57,621 nucleotides of DNA, from assembly GCF_009720725.1 (NCBI RefSeq), contig NZ_WNKT01000024.1, positions 1 to 57,621 of the forward strand, given 5' to 3'. Position 1 is the stretch's first letter. Each line of letters opens with the position of its first letter. This stretch comes from Allochromatium palmeri. Its GTDB lineage: Bacteria > Pseudomonadota > Gammaproteobacteria > Chromatiales > Chromatiaceae. Below, one piece after another: positions 35,982 to 45,057 of this stretch. The notes under the pieces were generated by a model. That model was given only the letters and a program-made list of their open reading frames with translations. It made no database searches and was not told where the DNA came from. The translations under genes were made by a program, and so were the position numbers.

Positions 35982-37847
35982 GTGTACCCGAAATATTTTG
36001 GACTCAAGGAGTCCAGTTTCTCGATCGCCCCGGACCCGCATTATCTGTTCCTGAGCGACCAGCATCGGGAGGCGCTCGCCCATCTGCTCTATGGCGCCAG
36101 CGAGAGCGGCGGCTTCGTGCTTCTGACCGGCGAGGTCGGCACCGGCAAGACCACCGTCTGCCGTGCCTTTCTGGAACAGTTGCCCGAGGGCGTCGACGTA
36201 GCACTCGTCCTCAATCCAGTACAGTCGCCCAACGAGCTTCTGACCAATATCTGCGAGGAGTTCCGTATCGAGCTGCCGCGCGGCAAGCGCTCGAACAAGG
36301 TGCTGATCGACGCGCTCAACGGCTTTCTGCTGCACGCCTATGCCAATGGACGCCGACCGCTGCTCATCATCGATGAAGCACAGAATCTGCCGCGTCAGGC
36401 ACTCGAACAGGTGCGGCTGCTGACCAATCTGGAGACCACCAAGCACAAGCTGCTCCAGATTTTTCTGATCGGACAACCCGAGCTGCGCCGCTTGCTGGAG
36501 ACCCAGGCGCTGCGTCAGCTCGATCAGCGCATCACGGCGCGCTTTCATCTGACGCCGTTCGATCTGGAAGAGACCGGCGACTACATCCGCCATCGTCTGG
36601 CCGTGGCCGGGGTCGACCGTCCGCTGTTCACGGCACGCGCCATTCGGCGCATCCAGGACTATTCGGGCGGCATTCCACGGGTGATCAATATTCTCTGTGA
36701 TCGCGCCCTGCTCGGCGCCTGCGTGACCCGTGGCTCACAGGTCGATCCGGGCATCGTCGCCACGGCAGCGCGCGAGGTACGGGGTGAGGCGCTGGACGGT
36801 CCGCCGCCGCGCTCGCCACGACGGCTGGCGCTGATCGCGCTGGCCTCGTTTCTGATGGCGGCCCTCATCGGCTGGCTGGCACAGACCTGGTTCACACCTG
36901 AGCGACGTGCTCTCCTGACTGACTGGGTGCGCGGCGAGACTTCGATCACGGCGCTCATCGAATCCGCCGACCTGTCTGCACCTGACCCTGACCTCCAGCC
37001 TCAGCTCGATGTCGCCGTGTCCGAGTCAGTCGCCGAGCCAGCACCGATCACGACGCCGGAGTCAGAGACAGAGACAGAGGCGCCTGAATTAGCCGTCGAT
37101 CCGAATGCGCCGGTTCCCGAGCCGATCCTCGTGGAAGATCCCGAGCTGTCGACGCCGGTGTCCGCCGCCACGCCAGTCACACCCATGCCGGAAGACAGCA
37201 CCGTGTCGATCGAGTCGCTGGCGCTGCCCGAGTCTGAAGCCATGCGCGTGCTGCTGCGCCGCTGGGGTCTGGATCTTAGAACGATCAATGCCGGAGATCC
37301 CTGCGCGCACATCCGTCCATTCGGCTTGGCCTGCGAATCGGAGCAGGGACGTCTGAGCCATGTGCGGTTCTTCAATCTGCCGGGGCTGTTGCGCATGGCC
37401 GATCAGGATGGCGCGCCGCGCTATGTGGTGCTGGGCGAGCTGTCGGCGCTGGAGGCGACGCTCGATCGTCCCGACGGACCTGCGGTGCGCGTCCCCGTAA
37501 GTGAGTTGGAGTCAGCCTGGACAGGCGACTATCGTCTGGTCTGGCTGCTGCCGCCGGACGGCTCGACCCTGATTCGACCGGGCGCGGTCGGCGAGCCGGT
37601 GCGCTGGTTGCGCGAGCTGGTCTCGCGCGTGCCTGGACTGACCATGCTGCCCGGCCCGGATGATCGCTTCGATGTGACGCTGGAGAGCGCGCTGCGTGCC
37701 TTCCAGATCTCCAAGGGACTGACGCCCGATGGCATCGCCGGTCCGCGCACCTTCATCGCGCTCTATCAGACCATCGGCCTGGATGAGATTCCACAGCTCG
37801 ATGAAGACCTGGCGGCCACGCAATCCATGGAGGAGGCCGGGCCATGA
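35982..37847 (+). CDS. gspA: ExeA/GspA-type AAA ATPase with PG_binding_1 domain
   Basis: A 621-residue bitopic ATPase. Residues 1-270 are the ExeA AAA domain with MYPKYFGLKESSF at the start, Walker A GEVGTGKTT near 50 and Walker B LLIIDEAQ near 127; a membrane helix lies at about 285-303 (LIALASFLMAALIGWLA); an acidic Pro-rich linker follows; and residues about 545-605 form a PG_binding_1 domain (LESALRAFQISKGLTPDGIAGPRT). ExeA with ExeB opens or binds peptidoglycan so the type II secretin can assemble. The GspB partner follows with a 4-bp overlap, but no other type II secretion genes are in the window. The start is GTG at 35982. A homologue with a different tail lies at 5660-7837. Confidence 0.93.
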   Translation: MYPKYFGLKESSFSIAPDPHYLFLSDQHREALAHLLYGASESGGFVLLTGEVGTGKTTVCRAFLEQLPEGVDVALVLNPVQSPNELLTNICEEFRIELPRGKRSNKVLIDALNGFLLHAYANGRRPLLIIDEAQNLPRQALEQVRLLTNLETTKHKLLQIFLIGQPELRRLLETQALRQLDQRITARFHLTPFDLEETGDYIRHRLAVAGVDRPLFTARAIRRIQDYSGGIPRVINILCDRALLGACVTRGSQVDPGIVATAAREVRGEALDGPPPRSPRRLALIALASFLMAALIGWLAQTWFTPERRALLTDWVRGETSITALIESADLSAPDPDLQPQLDVAVSESVAEPAPITTPESETETEAPELAVDPNAPVPEPILVEDPELSTPVSAATPVTPMPEDSTVSIESLALPESEAMRVLLRRWGLDLRTINAGDPCAHIRPFGLACESEQGRLSHVRFFNLPGLLRMADQDGAPRYVVLGELSALEATLDRPDGPAVRVPVSELESAWTGDYRLVWLLPPDGSTLIRPGAVGEPVRWLRELVSRVPGLTMLPGPDDRFDVTLESALRAFQISKGLTPDGIAGPRTFIALYQTIGLDEIPQLDEDLAATQSMEEAGP

Positions 37848-38710
37848 GTTACATCCTGGAAGCACTCAAGAAGTCCCAGCAGGAACGCGAACTCGGCCAG
37901 GTCCCAACCCTGGACACCAGTGGATTGTTCATCGAAGACAAGGAGGCGCCACCGCCCAATCACTGGGCGTTGCTCGCGGTCGGCCTGGCCGCACTCGCGG
38001 TCGTCATTGCGCTCTATGCCGCGTTCAGAGGAGCGGGACTTGGCTCGACAGCACCCGTGTCAGTCATGGACGTGCCCAGGGTCGATCCGGTACCCATGAT
38101 CCAGCCAGAGGCCCAGCGGCCGTCGTCCGTAGCTGGGGCGCCCGGCTCCGATTCCAGCGCCGTGAGTGCGGCACTCGGTCCACTGGTCGAACCGCCACCG
38201 CCCAAGCCGCCGCTGTCACGCCCGGTCGCGGATGCCGCACCGCCGAATCAAACCGCTAACGCCGATGTCGATCCCGACTGGGAGCGCGATCTGTTGCGTC
38301 AGTTGGAGGCCGAGCAGGCGGCCATGAATGCCGCGCGCGAAATTCTGCTGGAGCCGCCACGGGACACATCGGTGCCGAACGATCTGCTCCAGGACATCGA
38401 AGCGTTCAAGCAGCAGGTACGGCGCGAGCAGGGTCTGCCGCCGCCGGCGTCTCAGCGCCCGCGAGCGCCGCTCAAGATCGGCGATGATCCGACCCGTTTG
38501 AAGCTGACGCCCCAGCAACAGGCCGCCGTGCCCGGTTATTTGATGACCGTGCATGTCTACGATCCAGACGTCGACAAGCGCTTCGTGGTCATCAATACGC
38601 TCCGCTATCGCGAGGGCGAAGAGACGCGCGAGGGGTTGCGGGTCGAGCGGATTCTCAAGGATGGCGCCGTGCTCAGTTATCTCGGCAATCCCTTTTACGT
38701 GTCTCGCTGA
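37844..38710 (+). CDS. gspB: GspB-like general secretion pathway protein
   Basis: A 288-residue inner-membrane protein. It begins MSYILEALKKSQQERELG, the standard GspB/ExeB start; a membrane helix lies at about 45-65 (LLAVGLAALAVVIALYAAF); a Pro/Ala-rich periplasmic linker follows; and the C-terminal domain (about 230-288: YDPDVDKRFVVINTLRYREGE, VLSYLGNPFYV) is the GspB domain thought to contact the secretin. It overlaps the ATPase stop by 4 bp (ATGA), so the two are translationally coupled and should form an ExeAB-type complex. Confidence 0.93.
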   Translation: MSYILEALKKSQQERELGQVPTLDTSGLFIEDKEAPPPNHWALLAVGLAALAVVIALYAAFRGAGLGSTAPVSVMDVPRVDPVPMIQPEAQRPSSVAGAPGSDSSAVSAALGPLVEPPPPKPPLSRPVADAAPPNQTANADVDPDWERDLLRQLEAEQAAMNAAREILLEPPRDTSVPNDLLQDIEAFKQQVRREQGLPPPASQRPRAPLKIGDDPTRLKLTPQQQAAVPGYLMTVHVYDPDVDKRFVVINTLRYREGEETREGLRVERILKDGAVLSYLGNPFYVSR

Positions 38711-38773
38711 TCGCTTCGCGCCCCTAAGCGGCTGCGTGGCAGTGGCTATTCCAACTACCAATCGAGTCCCTCG

Positions 38774-40216
38774 ATGACCGAGCCAATGCCCCACGATTCG
38801 GACGTGCTGCAACGCCATCTGCGCGACATTCGCGAACTGCTCGCGCGTCAGCGTCTGGTCGAGGATCTGATGCATCGCCAGCAGGGCCAGCATCAGGATC
38901 TGGTCGACTCCATCACGCATCGTCAGACCATCGGTTGGCTCAGGCGCAAGCTCGATCGGCTGCATCCGGCCGACATCGCGCACATCCTGGAGGCACTGCC
39001 GCGCGATCAGCGCCATCTGGTGTGGGATCTGGTGCGTGCTGACAAGGATGGCGAGATTCTGCTGGAGGTCTCAGACGCGGTGCGCCCGTCGCTGATCGAG
39101 ACCATGGACAGCAACGAGATCCGCGCCGCCGCCGAGTCGCTCGATGCCGACGAGCTGGCCGATCTGGCGCCCGACCTGCCGCCCGAGGTCATGGAAGATG
39201 TGCTCGAAGCCCTGGACCAGGAGGAGCGCGAGCATGTGCGCGCGGCCATGTCCTATCCAGAGGACACGGTCGGGGCGCTGATGAACTTCGACATGGTCCG
39301 GGTACGCGAGGACGTGAGCCTGGAGGTGGTACTGCGCTATCTGCGCCGTTTCGAGGAGCTGCCGGATCATACCGATAAGCTCATCGTCGTTGATCGCGAG
39401 GAGCGTCTGCGTGGTGTCCTGACCCTGGAGTCGCTGCTCATCAACGCGCCGGAGCGACTCGTCTCCGAGGTGATGAAATCCAAGTCGCTGGTGACCTTCA
39501 AGCCGGAAGACGATGCCGACGAGGCCGCGGCGGCGTTCGAGCGCTACGATCTGATCTCAGTGCCTGTGGTCGATGGTGAGCGGCGTGTGATCGCGCGGGT
39601 AACGGTGGCCGATATGGTCGACCGCATCCGCGAGGAGTCCGAGGCCGAGATTCTCAGCCAGGCGGGTTTGCGCGAAGAGGAGGACATCTTCGCACCAATT
39701 ACCCGGTCGTTGCGCAATCGCTGGGCCTGGCTGGCGATCAATCTGGTGACGGCTTTCGTGGCCTCGCGGGTGATCGATCTGTTCGAGGCTTCGATCGCGC
39801 AATTAGTGGCGCTGGCGGCACTGATGCCAATCGTTGCCGGGATCGGTGGTAACGCAGGCAATCAGACCGTCACCATGATCGTGCGCGCCATTGCGATGGG
39901 GCAGGTCGATCACTCGGCGCTGTGGCGTTTGCTCGTCAAGGAGGTTGGGGTGGCGCTGATCAACGGTGTGGTTTGGGGCGGGGTGGTCGGAGTGGTTGTC
40001 TGGGTGCTCTATGGCAATCTGGCGTTGGGCGTGGTGATGGTCGGGGCGATGACGCTCAATCTGTTGCTGGCGGCGACGGCTGGGGTGTTGATTCCGCTGA
40101 TGCGTCAGCGGTTCGGGCGTGATCCGGCGCTCGGCGGTTCGGTGATGATCACGGCGCTGACCGATTCGGGCGGGTTTTTCATCTTTCTGGGGTTGGCGAC
40201 GTTGTTTTTGCTTTGA
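38774..40216 (+). CDS. mgtE: MgtE-type magnesium transporter
   Basis: A 480-residue MgtE family Mg2+ channel. The N-terminal superhelical domain (about 40-145) contains RRKLDRLHPADIAHILEALP; paired CBS domains follow (about 150-270, with EDTVGALMN and VSEVMKSKSL); the C-terminal membrane domain (about 310-480) has five helices and the conserved pore signature PIVAGIGGNAGNQTVTMIVRA. Magnesium binding to the cytoplasmic domains closes the channel. It is 63 bp after gspB and converges on ppiB across a repeat element. For a photosynthetic organism, Mg2+ supply for bacteriochlorophyll and RuBisCO is relevant, but that is only context. Confidence 0.95.
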   Translation: MTEPMPHDSDVLQRHLRDIRELLARQRLVEDLMHRQQGQHQDLVDSITHRQTIGWLRRKLDRLHPADIAHILEALPRDQRHLVWDLVRADKDGEILLEVSDAVRPSLIETMDSNEIRAAAESLDADELADLAPDLPPEVMEDVLEALDQEEREHVRAAMSYPEDTVGALMNFDMVRVREDVSLEVVLRYLRRFEELPDHTDKLIVVDREERLRGVLTLESLLINAPERLVSEVMKSKSLVTFKPEDDADEAAAAFERYDLISVPVVDGERRVIARVTVADMVDRIREESEAEILSQAGLREEEDIFAPITRSLRNRWAWLAINLVTAFVASRVIDLFEASIAQLVALAALMPIVAGIGGNAGNQTVTMIVRAIAMGQVDHSALWRLLVKEVGVALINGVVWGGVVGVVVWVLYGNLALGVVMVGAMTLNLLLAATAGVLIPLMRQRFGRDPALGGSVMITALTDSGGFFIFLGLATLFLL

Positions 40217-40237
40217 GTCGGGAGTGTGGGTGGGGGA

Positions 40238-40341
40238 GCGGGTCGGGTAACGGCTGTCGGGGGGCGCCGTGAATCCGTCCCTGGAGGCTTGACGACCGCA
40301 TCCATGCGGTCGACACCCCCGTCAGCCGCTACCCAACCCGC
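40238..40341. repeat. Nested 104-bp inverted-repeat element between mgtE and ppiB
   Basis: Outer arms 40238-40263 and 40316-40341 are 26 bp each and match at 23 positions as inverted repeats (GCGGGT.GGGTA.CGGCTG.CGGGGG). Nested inside, CGACCGCAT and ATGCGGTCG (40293-40312) form a perfect 9-bp hairpin with a CC loop. The sequence between (GTGAATCCGTCCCTGGAGGCT) resembles a dispersed repeat I recall from gammaproteobacterial genomes. It probably folds as a cruciform and serves as bidirectional terminator or REP/MITE-like element. Confidence 0.75.
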
Positions 40342-40388
40342 TTGGCCGGCGTCGTAGCGGCGGCTGGGGGGAGGGCTGTGACGCTGGG

Positions 40389-40874
40389 TCAGACGATCTC
40401 GGCCTTTTCGATGATCACGTCTTCCGTGGGGACGTCCTGATGTCCGGCGCGGCTGCCGGTGGCGACGCCCTTGATGGCCTCGACCGTTTCCATGCCCTCG
40501 ACCACGCGCCCGAAGACGCAGTAGCCCCAGCCGTCCTGGCCGGGATAGTCGAGGAAATCGTTGTTGGACACATTGATGAAGAACTGTGCGGTCGCCGAGT
40601 GCGGCTGCATGGTGCGCGCCATGGCGAGGGTGCCGGCCTGGTTCTTGAGTCCGTTCTTGGCTTCGTTCTCGATCGGGGCGCGTGTGGGTTTCTGGCTGAA
40701 GTCAGGATTCATGCCGCCGCCCTGGATCATGAAGCCGTCGATGACGCGGTGGAAGAGCGTACCGTCGTAGTGACCGTCACGGACGTACTGCTCGAAGTTG
40801 GCGCAGGTGTTGGGGGCCTTCTCGGCGTCGAGTTCGATCAGGATGTCGCCGTGGTTGGTGGTCAGTTTGATCAT
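40389..40874 (-). CDS. ppiB: Cyclophilin-type peptidyl-prolyl isomerase PpiB
   Basis: A 161-residue cytoplasmic cyclophilin that catalyses cis-trans isomerisation of Xaa-Pro bonds. Visible are [18 protein letters not shown] (with the catalytic Arg), [24 protein letters not shown] and [13 protein letters not shown], in the short bacterial PpiB pattern. No signal peptide, so not PpiA. It is the only gene of its transcription unit; mgtE converges from the left and cbbR on the same strand lies 115 bp upstream. Confidence 0.96.
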   Translation of the reverse strand: MIKLTTNHGDILIELDAEKAPNTCANFEQYVRDGHYDGTLFHRVIDGFMIQGGGMNPDFSQKPTRAPIENEAKNGLKNQAGTLAMARTMQPHSATAQFFINVSNNDFLDYPGQDGWGYCVFGRVVEGMETVEAIKGVATGSRAGHQDVPTEDVIIEKAEIV

Positions 40875-40989
40875 TCGGTCTATGCTCCGAGTGGGGGTTG
40901 ATGACGGCTCGGTACGAGCGCGCCCGTGGTCTTAGAAAGCCTGTTCGCGCATGGTAAGGAGTTTGGCGCGAGGCGGAAAGGTGTGAACG

Positions 40990-41913
40990 CTAAACCGACG
41001 CAGACATCCGGTTCGGCTGGGCGATCCGCGCCGCCTCGCTCAACACGAACTCGCGAAAGGCGCTGGCCGCCGGCGAGAGCCGCTTGCCGCGCCGATAGAC
41101 CAGATACCATTGACGCCGATCCGGAAAGCCCTCGACGTCGAGGATCACCAGCCGTCGTGTCTCCAGCTCCAGCTCGATGGTGTGCAGCGAGACCACGCTC
41201 AGTCCAAGTCCCGAGCGCACCGCCTGCTTGACCGCCTCGTTGCGCGTCATCTGCATCCCGTGCCGGATCGTCTGCCCGCGCTCACTGAAAAAGCGCTCCA
41301 TGGCCTGACGGGTGCCCGAGCCTTCCTCCCGCATCACGAAGACCTCCTCGGCCAGACGCGCCAGCGGAATGGCCGACTCGCCGGCCAGCGGATGATCGGG
41401 CGGGGCGATCACCACCAGCGGATTGTCCATGAAGGCTTCCGACTCGACCTCGACGTTGCGCGGCGGTACGCCCATGAGCACCAGATCCACCGAATTGCTG
41501 TCGAGCATCTGCACCAGACTCTCGCGATTGGTGACATCGAGCCGTAGCCCGATCCCCGGATGACGCTGCTGGAAGATGGCCATGAGCCGCGGCGCAAAAT
41601 AGTTGACCGTGCTGGCCACGGCGATGCGCAGACTGCCGCGGCTCACACCCTTGAGCGACTCCAGCAGCTCTTCCATCTCGCGCAGCGATTGACCGATGGC
41701 GCGACTGTAATGGAACACCTCGCGTCCGGCCTCGGTGACGACGACCTGCTTACCCAGACGCTCGAACAGCGGCAGCCCGATTTCGTCCTCCAGCTGGCGC
41801 ACCTGCATCGAAACAGCCGGCTGGCTCAGATGCAGCTCCTCGGCGGCGCGCGTGTAGCTGTTATGGCGTGCAACGGCCTCGAAGACCCGCAGTTGGCGCA
41901 GTGAGACATGCAT
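40990..41913 (-). CDS. cbbR: CbbR, LysR-type regulator of the cbb genes
   Basis: A 307-residue LysR-type regulator. The winged helix (LRQLRVFEAVARHNSYTRAAEELHLS, core SYTRAAEEL) and the effector domain with VASTVNYFAPRLMA and RNEAVKQAVRSGLGLSVVS are characteristic of CbbR. It is divergent from cbbL across 224 bp, the standard arrangement, and should activate the RuBisCO operon in response to Calvin-cycle or redox metabolites such as RuBP or NADPH. ATG 41913. The adjacent AT-rich gap carries dyads suitable for binding. Confidence 0.94.
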   Translation of the reverse strand: MHVSLRQLRVFEAVARHNSYTRAAEELHLSQPAVSMQVRQLEDEIGLPLFERLGKQVVVTEAGREVFHYSRAIGQSLREMEELLESLKGVSRGSLRIAVASTVNYFAPRLMAIFQQRHPGIGLRLDVTNRESLVQMLDSNSVDLVLMGVPPRNVEVESEAFMDNPLVVIAPPDHPLAGESAIPLARLAEEVFVMREEGSGTRQAMERFFSERGQTIRHGMQMTRNEAVKQAVRSGLGLSVVSLHTIELELETRRLVILDVEGFPDRRQWYLVYRRGKRLSPAASAFREFVLSEAARIAQPNRMSASV

Positions 41914-41948
41914 GGTTAGGACGCTCGTGACGCTGTGGACTCAATAGA

Positions 41949-42034
41949 ATCGATTGATACATCGATCATAAGCTATGAGTTATATCTAGCATAAGCAATA
42001 TTTAGTAGTAATTATGTGGTTTATTGCTAATAAT
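41949..42034. promoter_or_regulatory. cbbR-cbbL control region
   Basis: An AT-rich segment within GC-rich DNA. ATCGAT occurs at 41949-41954 and 41961-41966, and TGAT...ATCA frames 41955-41968. AGCAATA (41994-42000) and TATTGCT (42022-42028) are perfect inverted arms 21 bp apart. TAATAAT at 42028-42034 resembles a -10 box for cbbL. These are candidate CbbR sites (LysR T-N11-A type) overlapping both divergent promoters. Confidence 0.6.
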
Positions 42035-42137
42035 CGCACCCAGGTTTCGACCAGGGCCGACAGTCGGGTGCCACGGCGCCGGCCAGGCCGGTCGATCCGG
42101 ACCTCACCACAGAACCTAATCCAGAGGACGATCCAGA

Positions 42138-43556
42138 ATGGCTAAGACCTACAGCGCGGGCGTAAAAGAGTACCGCGAGACCTATTGGATGCCCAACTAC
42201 ACCCCGAAGGACACGGACATCCTGGCCTGCTTCAAGATCACCCCGCAGGCGGGTGTACCGCGCGAAGAGGCCGCCGCCGCCGTCGCCGCTGAATCATCAA
42301 CCGGCACCTGGACCACCGTCTGGACTGACCTTCTGACCGATCTGGATCACTACAAGGGCCGCGCCTACGCCATCGAAGACGTGCCGGGCGACGACACCTG
42401 CTTCTACGCCTTCATCGCGTACCCGATCGACCTGTTCGAAGAAGGCTCGGTCGTCAACGTCTTCACCTCGCTCGTCGGTAACGTGTTCGGCTTCAAGGCC
42501 GTGCGCGCCCTGCGTCTGGAAGACGTCCGCTTCCCGATCGCCTATGTCATGACCTGCAACGGCCCGCCGCACGGCATCCAGGTCGAGCGCGACATGATGA
42601 ACAAGTACGGCCGTCCGATGCTCGGCTGCACCATCAAGCCCAAGCTGGGTCTGTCGGCCAAGAACTATGGCCGTGCGGTCTACGAGTGTCTGCGCGGCGG
42701 TCTGGACTTCACCAAAGACGACGAGAACGTCAACTCGCAGCCCTTCATGCGCTGGCGTCAGCGGTTCGACTTCGTCATGGACGCCATCGACAAGGCCGAG
42801 CGCGAGACCGGCGAGCGTAAGGGTCACTATCTGAACGTGACCGCGCCGACTCCGGAAGAGATGTACAAGCGTGCCGAGTATGCCAAGGAGATCGGTGCGC
42901 CGATCATCATGCATGACTACATCACCGGCGGCTTCTGTGCCAACACCGGTCTGGCTCAGTGGTGTGCCGACAACGGCGTGCTGCTGCACATCCACCGCGC
43001 CATGCATGCGGTGCTCGACCGCAACCCGCACCACGGTATCCACTTCCGCGTCCTGACCAAGATCCTGCGTCTGTCCGGCGGTGACCACCTGCACACCGGC
43101 ACCGTGGTCGGCAAGCTGGAAGGCGACCGCGCTTCCACCCTGGGCTGGATCGACCTGCTGCGTGAGTCCTACGTCAAGGAAGACCGTTCGCGCGGTATCT
43201 TCTTCGATCAGGATTGGGGCGCGATGCCCGGCGCCTTCGCGGTCGCCTCCGGCGGTATCCACGTCTGGCACATGCCGGCGCTCGTGACCATCTTCGGTGA
43301 CGACTCGGTGCTCCAGTTCGGTGGCGGCACCCTGGGTCATCCCTGGGGCAACGCGGCCGGCGCCTGCGCCAACCGTGTCGCGCTGGAAGCCTGCGTCGAG
43401 GCACGCAACCAGGGCGTGGCCATTGAGAAGGAAGGCAAGGAAGTGCTCACCAAGGCCGCGGCCTCCAGCCCCGAGCTCAAGATCGCCATGGAGACTTGGA
43501 AGGAGATCAAGTTCGAGTTCGACACCGTCGACAAGCTCGACGTTGCGCACAAGTAA
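42138..43556 (+). CDS. cbbL: RuBisCO form IA large subunit
   Basis: A 472-residue large subunit that carboxylates ribulose 1,5-bisphosphate in the Calvin cycle. The carbamylated lysine and Mg2+ ligands are Lys193, Asp195 and Glu196 in [16 protein letters not shown]; loop 6 is [11 protein letters not shown] near 320-330; the HIHRAMHAV and [11 protein letters not shown] segments are intact. The sequence is of the proteobacterial form IA type and close, as I recall it, to Allochromatium vinosum RbcL. GAGGA lies upstream of ATG 42138. It is followed by cbbS, cbbQ and cbbO; no carboxysome shell genes are present, so this is a cytosolic enzyme with CbbQO rather than a cso-type operon. Confidence 0.98.
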   Translation: MAKTYSAGVKEYRETYWMPNYTPKDTDILACFKITPQAGVPREEAAAAVAAESSTGTWTTVWTDLLTDLDHYKGRAYAIEDVPGDDTCFYAFIAYPIDLFEEGSVVNVFTSLVGNVFGFKAVRALRLEDVRFPIAYVMTCNGPPHGIQVERDMMNKYGRPMLGCTIKPKLGLSAKNYGRAVYECLRGGLDFTKDDENVNSQPFMRWRQRFDFVMDAIDKAERETGERKGHYLNVTAPTPEEMYKRAEYAKEIGAPIIMHDYITGGFCANTGLAQWCADNGVLLHIHRAMHAVLDRNPHHGIHFRVLTKILRLSGGDHLHTGTVVGKLEGDRASTLGWIDLLRESYVKEDRSRGIFFDQDWGAMPGAFAVASGGIHVWHMPALVTIFGDDSVLQFGGGTLGHPWGNAAGACANRVALEACVEARNQGVAIEKEGKEVLTKAAASSPELKIAMETWKEIKFEFDTVDKLDVAHK

Positions 43557-43661
43557 TCGCCTGGATGGCTGGGATGGGTCGCGTTACCACGTCAAGCCCA
43601 TCCCAACCGCCACGCTCAATACATCGAACCTGACCCCTAACCAAATCGGAGCATCACACCC

Positions 43662-44018
43662 ATGAGCGAAATGCAGGATTACACTTCCAGCCTCGAAGAC
43701 GTCAACAGCCGCAAGTTCGAGACCTTCTCCTACCTGCCGGCGATGGATGCCGACCGCATCCGCAAGCAGGTCGCGTACATCATCTCCAAGGGCTGGAACC
43801 CGGCTATCGAGCACACCGAGCCGGAAAACGCCTTCGATCACTACTGGTACATGTGGAAGCTGCCGATGTTCGGTGAGACCGACATCGACACCGTTCTCAA
43901 GGAAGCCGAAGCCTGCCACAAGGCGCACCCCAATAACCACGTGCGTCTGATCGGCTTCGACAACTACGCCCAGTCCAAGGGCGCCGAGATGGTGGTCTTC
44001 CGCGGCAAGCCGGTCTAA
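43662..44018 (+). CDS. cbbS: RuBisCO form IA small subunit
   Basis: A 118-residue small subunit capping the L8 core to make L8S8. Signatures [47 protein letters not shown] and [14 protein letters not shown] are all present. It lies 105 bp after cbbL; a repeat-like hairpin and a terminator follow before cbbQ, so cbbLS transcripts are probably more abundant than cbbQO. Confidence 0.98.
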   Translation: MSEMQDYTSSLEDVNSRKFETFSYLPAMDADRIRKQVAYIISKGWNPAIEHTEPENAFDHYWYMWKLPMFGETDIDTVLKEAEACHKAHPNNHVRLIGFDNYAQSKGAEMVVFRGKPV

Positions 44019-44030
44019 ACGACCGCGCCT

Positions 44031-44056
44031 GTAGGGTCCGCTCCGGCGTACCCTGC
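44031..44056. repeat. Imperfect hairpin after cbbS (dispersed-repeat type)
   Basis: GTAGGGT-c-CGC (44031-44041) pairs with GCG-t-ACCCTGC (44046-44056) around a four-base loop, with one mismatch and one G.T pair. GTAGGGT...ACCCTGC hairpins are, from general recall, common dispersed elements in gammaproteobacteria. It may protect cbbLS mRNA 3' ends. Confidence 0.5.
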
Positions 44057-44079
44057 GCCCCGCCAGTGGCTGTACGCAC

Positions 44080-44121
44080 GAGCCCCTGCTTCTTCATCGA
44101 AGGGGTAGGGGCTTCGTTTTG
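44080..44121 (+). terminator. Rho-independent terminator between cbbS and cbbQ
   Basis: AGCCCCT (44081-44087) pairs with AGGGGCT (44107-44113); CTTC (44089-44092) and GAAG (44099-44102) can extend the stem inside. TTCGTTTTG follows. It is 62 bp after cbbS and 73 bp before cbbQ, so read-through would set the cbbLS:cbbQO ratio unless cbbQ has its own promoter. Confidence 0.7.
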
Positions 44122-44193
44122 TCCGGGCCTTGAGCGCCATCGGCCCTCATTCGTATGACGGGTGCCTCCATCGCACCCAAGGGGATCGCTTCC

Positions 44194-45000
44194 ATGTCAG
44201 ACATCGACAGCAACCAATTCCTGATCGACCACGAGCCTTACTACTGCCCCGTGAGCAACGAGGTGACCATGTACGAGGCCGCCTACGCCGCGCGCATGCC
44301 GGTCATGCTCAAGGGGCCGACCGGCTGCGGCAAGACGCGCTTCGTCGAATACATGGCCTGGAAACTCGGCAAGCCGCTGATCACCGTGGCCTGTAACGAG
44401 GACATGACCGCCTCGGATCTGGTCGGACGCTTCCTGCTCGACATCAACGGCACCAAGTGGCAGGACGGTCCGCTGACGGTGGCCGCGCGCATCGGCGCCA
44501 TCTGCTATCTCGATGAGGTGGTCGAGGCCCGCCAGGACACCACGGTCGTCATCCACCCGCTCACCGACCATCGGCGCAACCTGCCGCTCGAAAAGAAGGG
44601 TGAGCTGGTCACGGCGCATCCCGATTTCCAGATCGTCATCTCCTACAACCCCAACTATCAGAGCCTGATGAAGGATCTGAAGCAGTCGACCAAGCAGCGT
44701 TTCGGCGCGCTCGATTTCGACTATCCGACCGCTGAGATCGAGACTGAGATCGTCACCCACGAGGGCGGCGTCGACAAGGCAACCGCCGAGAAGCTGGTGC
44801 AGATCGCGCACCGCAGCCGCAACCTCAAGGGTCACGGACTCGACGAAGGCATGTCGACCCGTCTGCTGGTCTATGCCGCGCAGCTCATCGGCAAGGGCGT
44901 CGAGCCACAGGCGGCCGCGCAGATGGCCCTGGTGCGTCCGCTCACCGACGATCCCGACATGCGCGACACCCTGGACGCGGCGGTCAACACCTATTTCTGA
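44194..45000 (+). CDS. cbbQ: CbbQ, MoxR-type AAA+ ATPase of the RuBisCO activase
   Basis: A 268-residue AAA+ protein of the MoxR group. Walker A is [14 protein letters not shown] near residue 37-50, Walker [12 protein letters not shown] near 105, and sensor region [11 protein letters not shown]. CbbQ forms hexamers that, with CbbO bound, use ATP to remove inhibitory sugar phosphates from form I or II RuBisCO. ATG 44194 (MSDIDSNQF) is chosen: it has GGGG upstream and gives the usual family length; an ATG at 44155 would add 13 residues. It is 57 bp before cbbO. Confidence 0.95.
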   Translation: MSDIDSNQFLIDHEPYYCPVSNEVTMYEAAYAARMPVMLKGPTGCGKTRFVEYMAWKLGKPLITVACNEDMTASDLVGRFLLDINGTKWQDGPLTVAARIGAICYLDEVVEARQDTTVVIHPLTDHRRNLPLEKKGELVTAHPDFQIVISYNPNYQSLMKDLKQSTKQRFGALDFDYPTAEIETEIVTHEGGVDKATAEKLVQIAHRSRNLKGHGLDEGMSTRLLVYAAQLIGKGVEPQAAAQMALVRPLTDDPDMRDTLDAAVNTYF

Positions 45001-45057
45001 GCCGTTCGTCCGTAAGCGTCCGTCACTGGGTGTCAATCTTCGATCCGGGATGAAGCC

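Noticed and set aside
42297-43550. Long minus-strand frame (417 codons) opposite cbbL
   Set aside because: Antisense shadow caused by the strong codon bias of the RuBisCO large-subunit gene.
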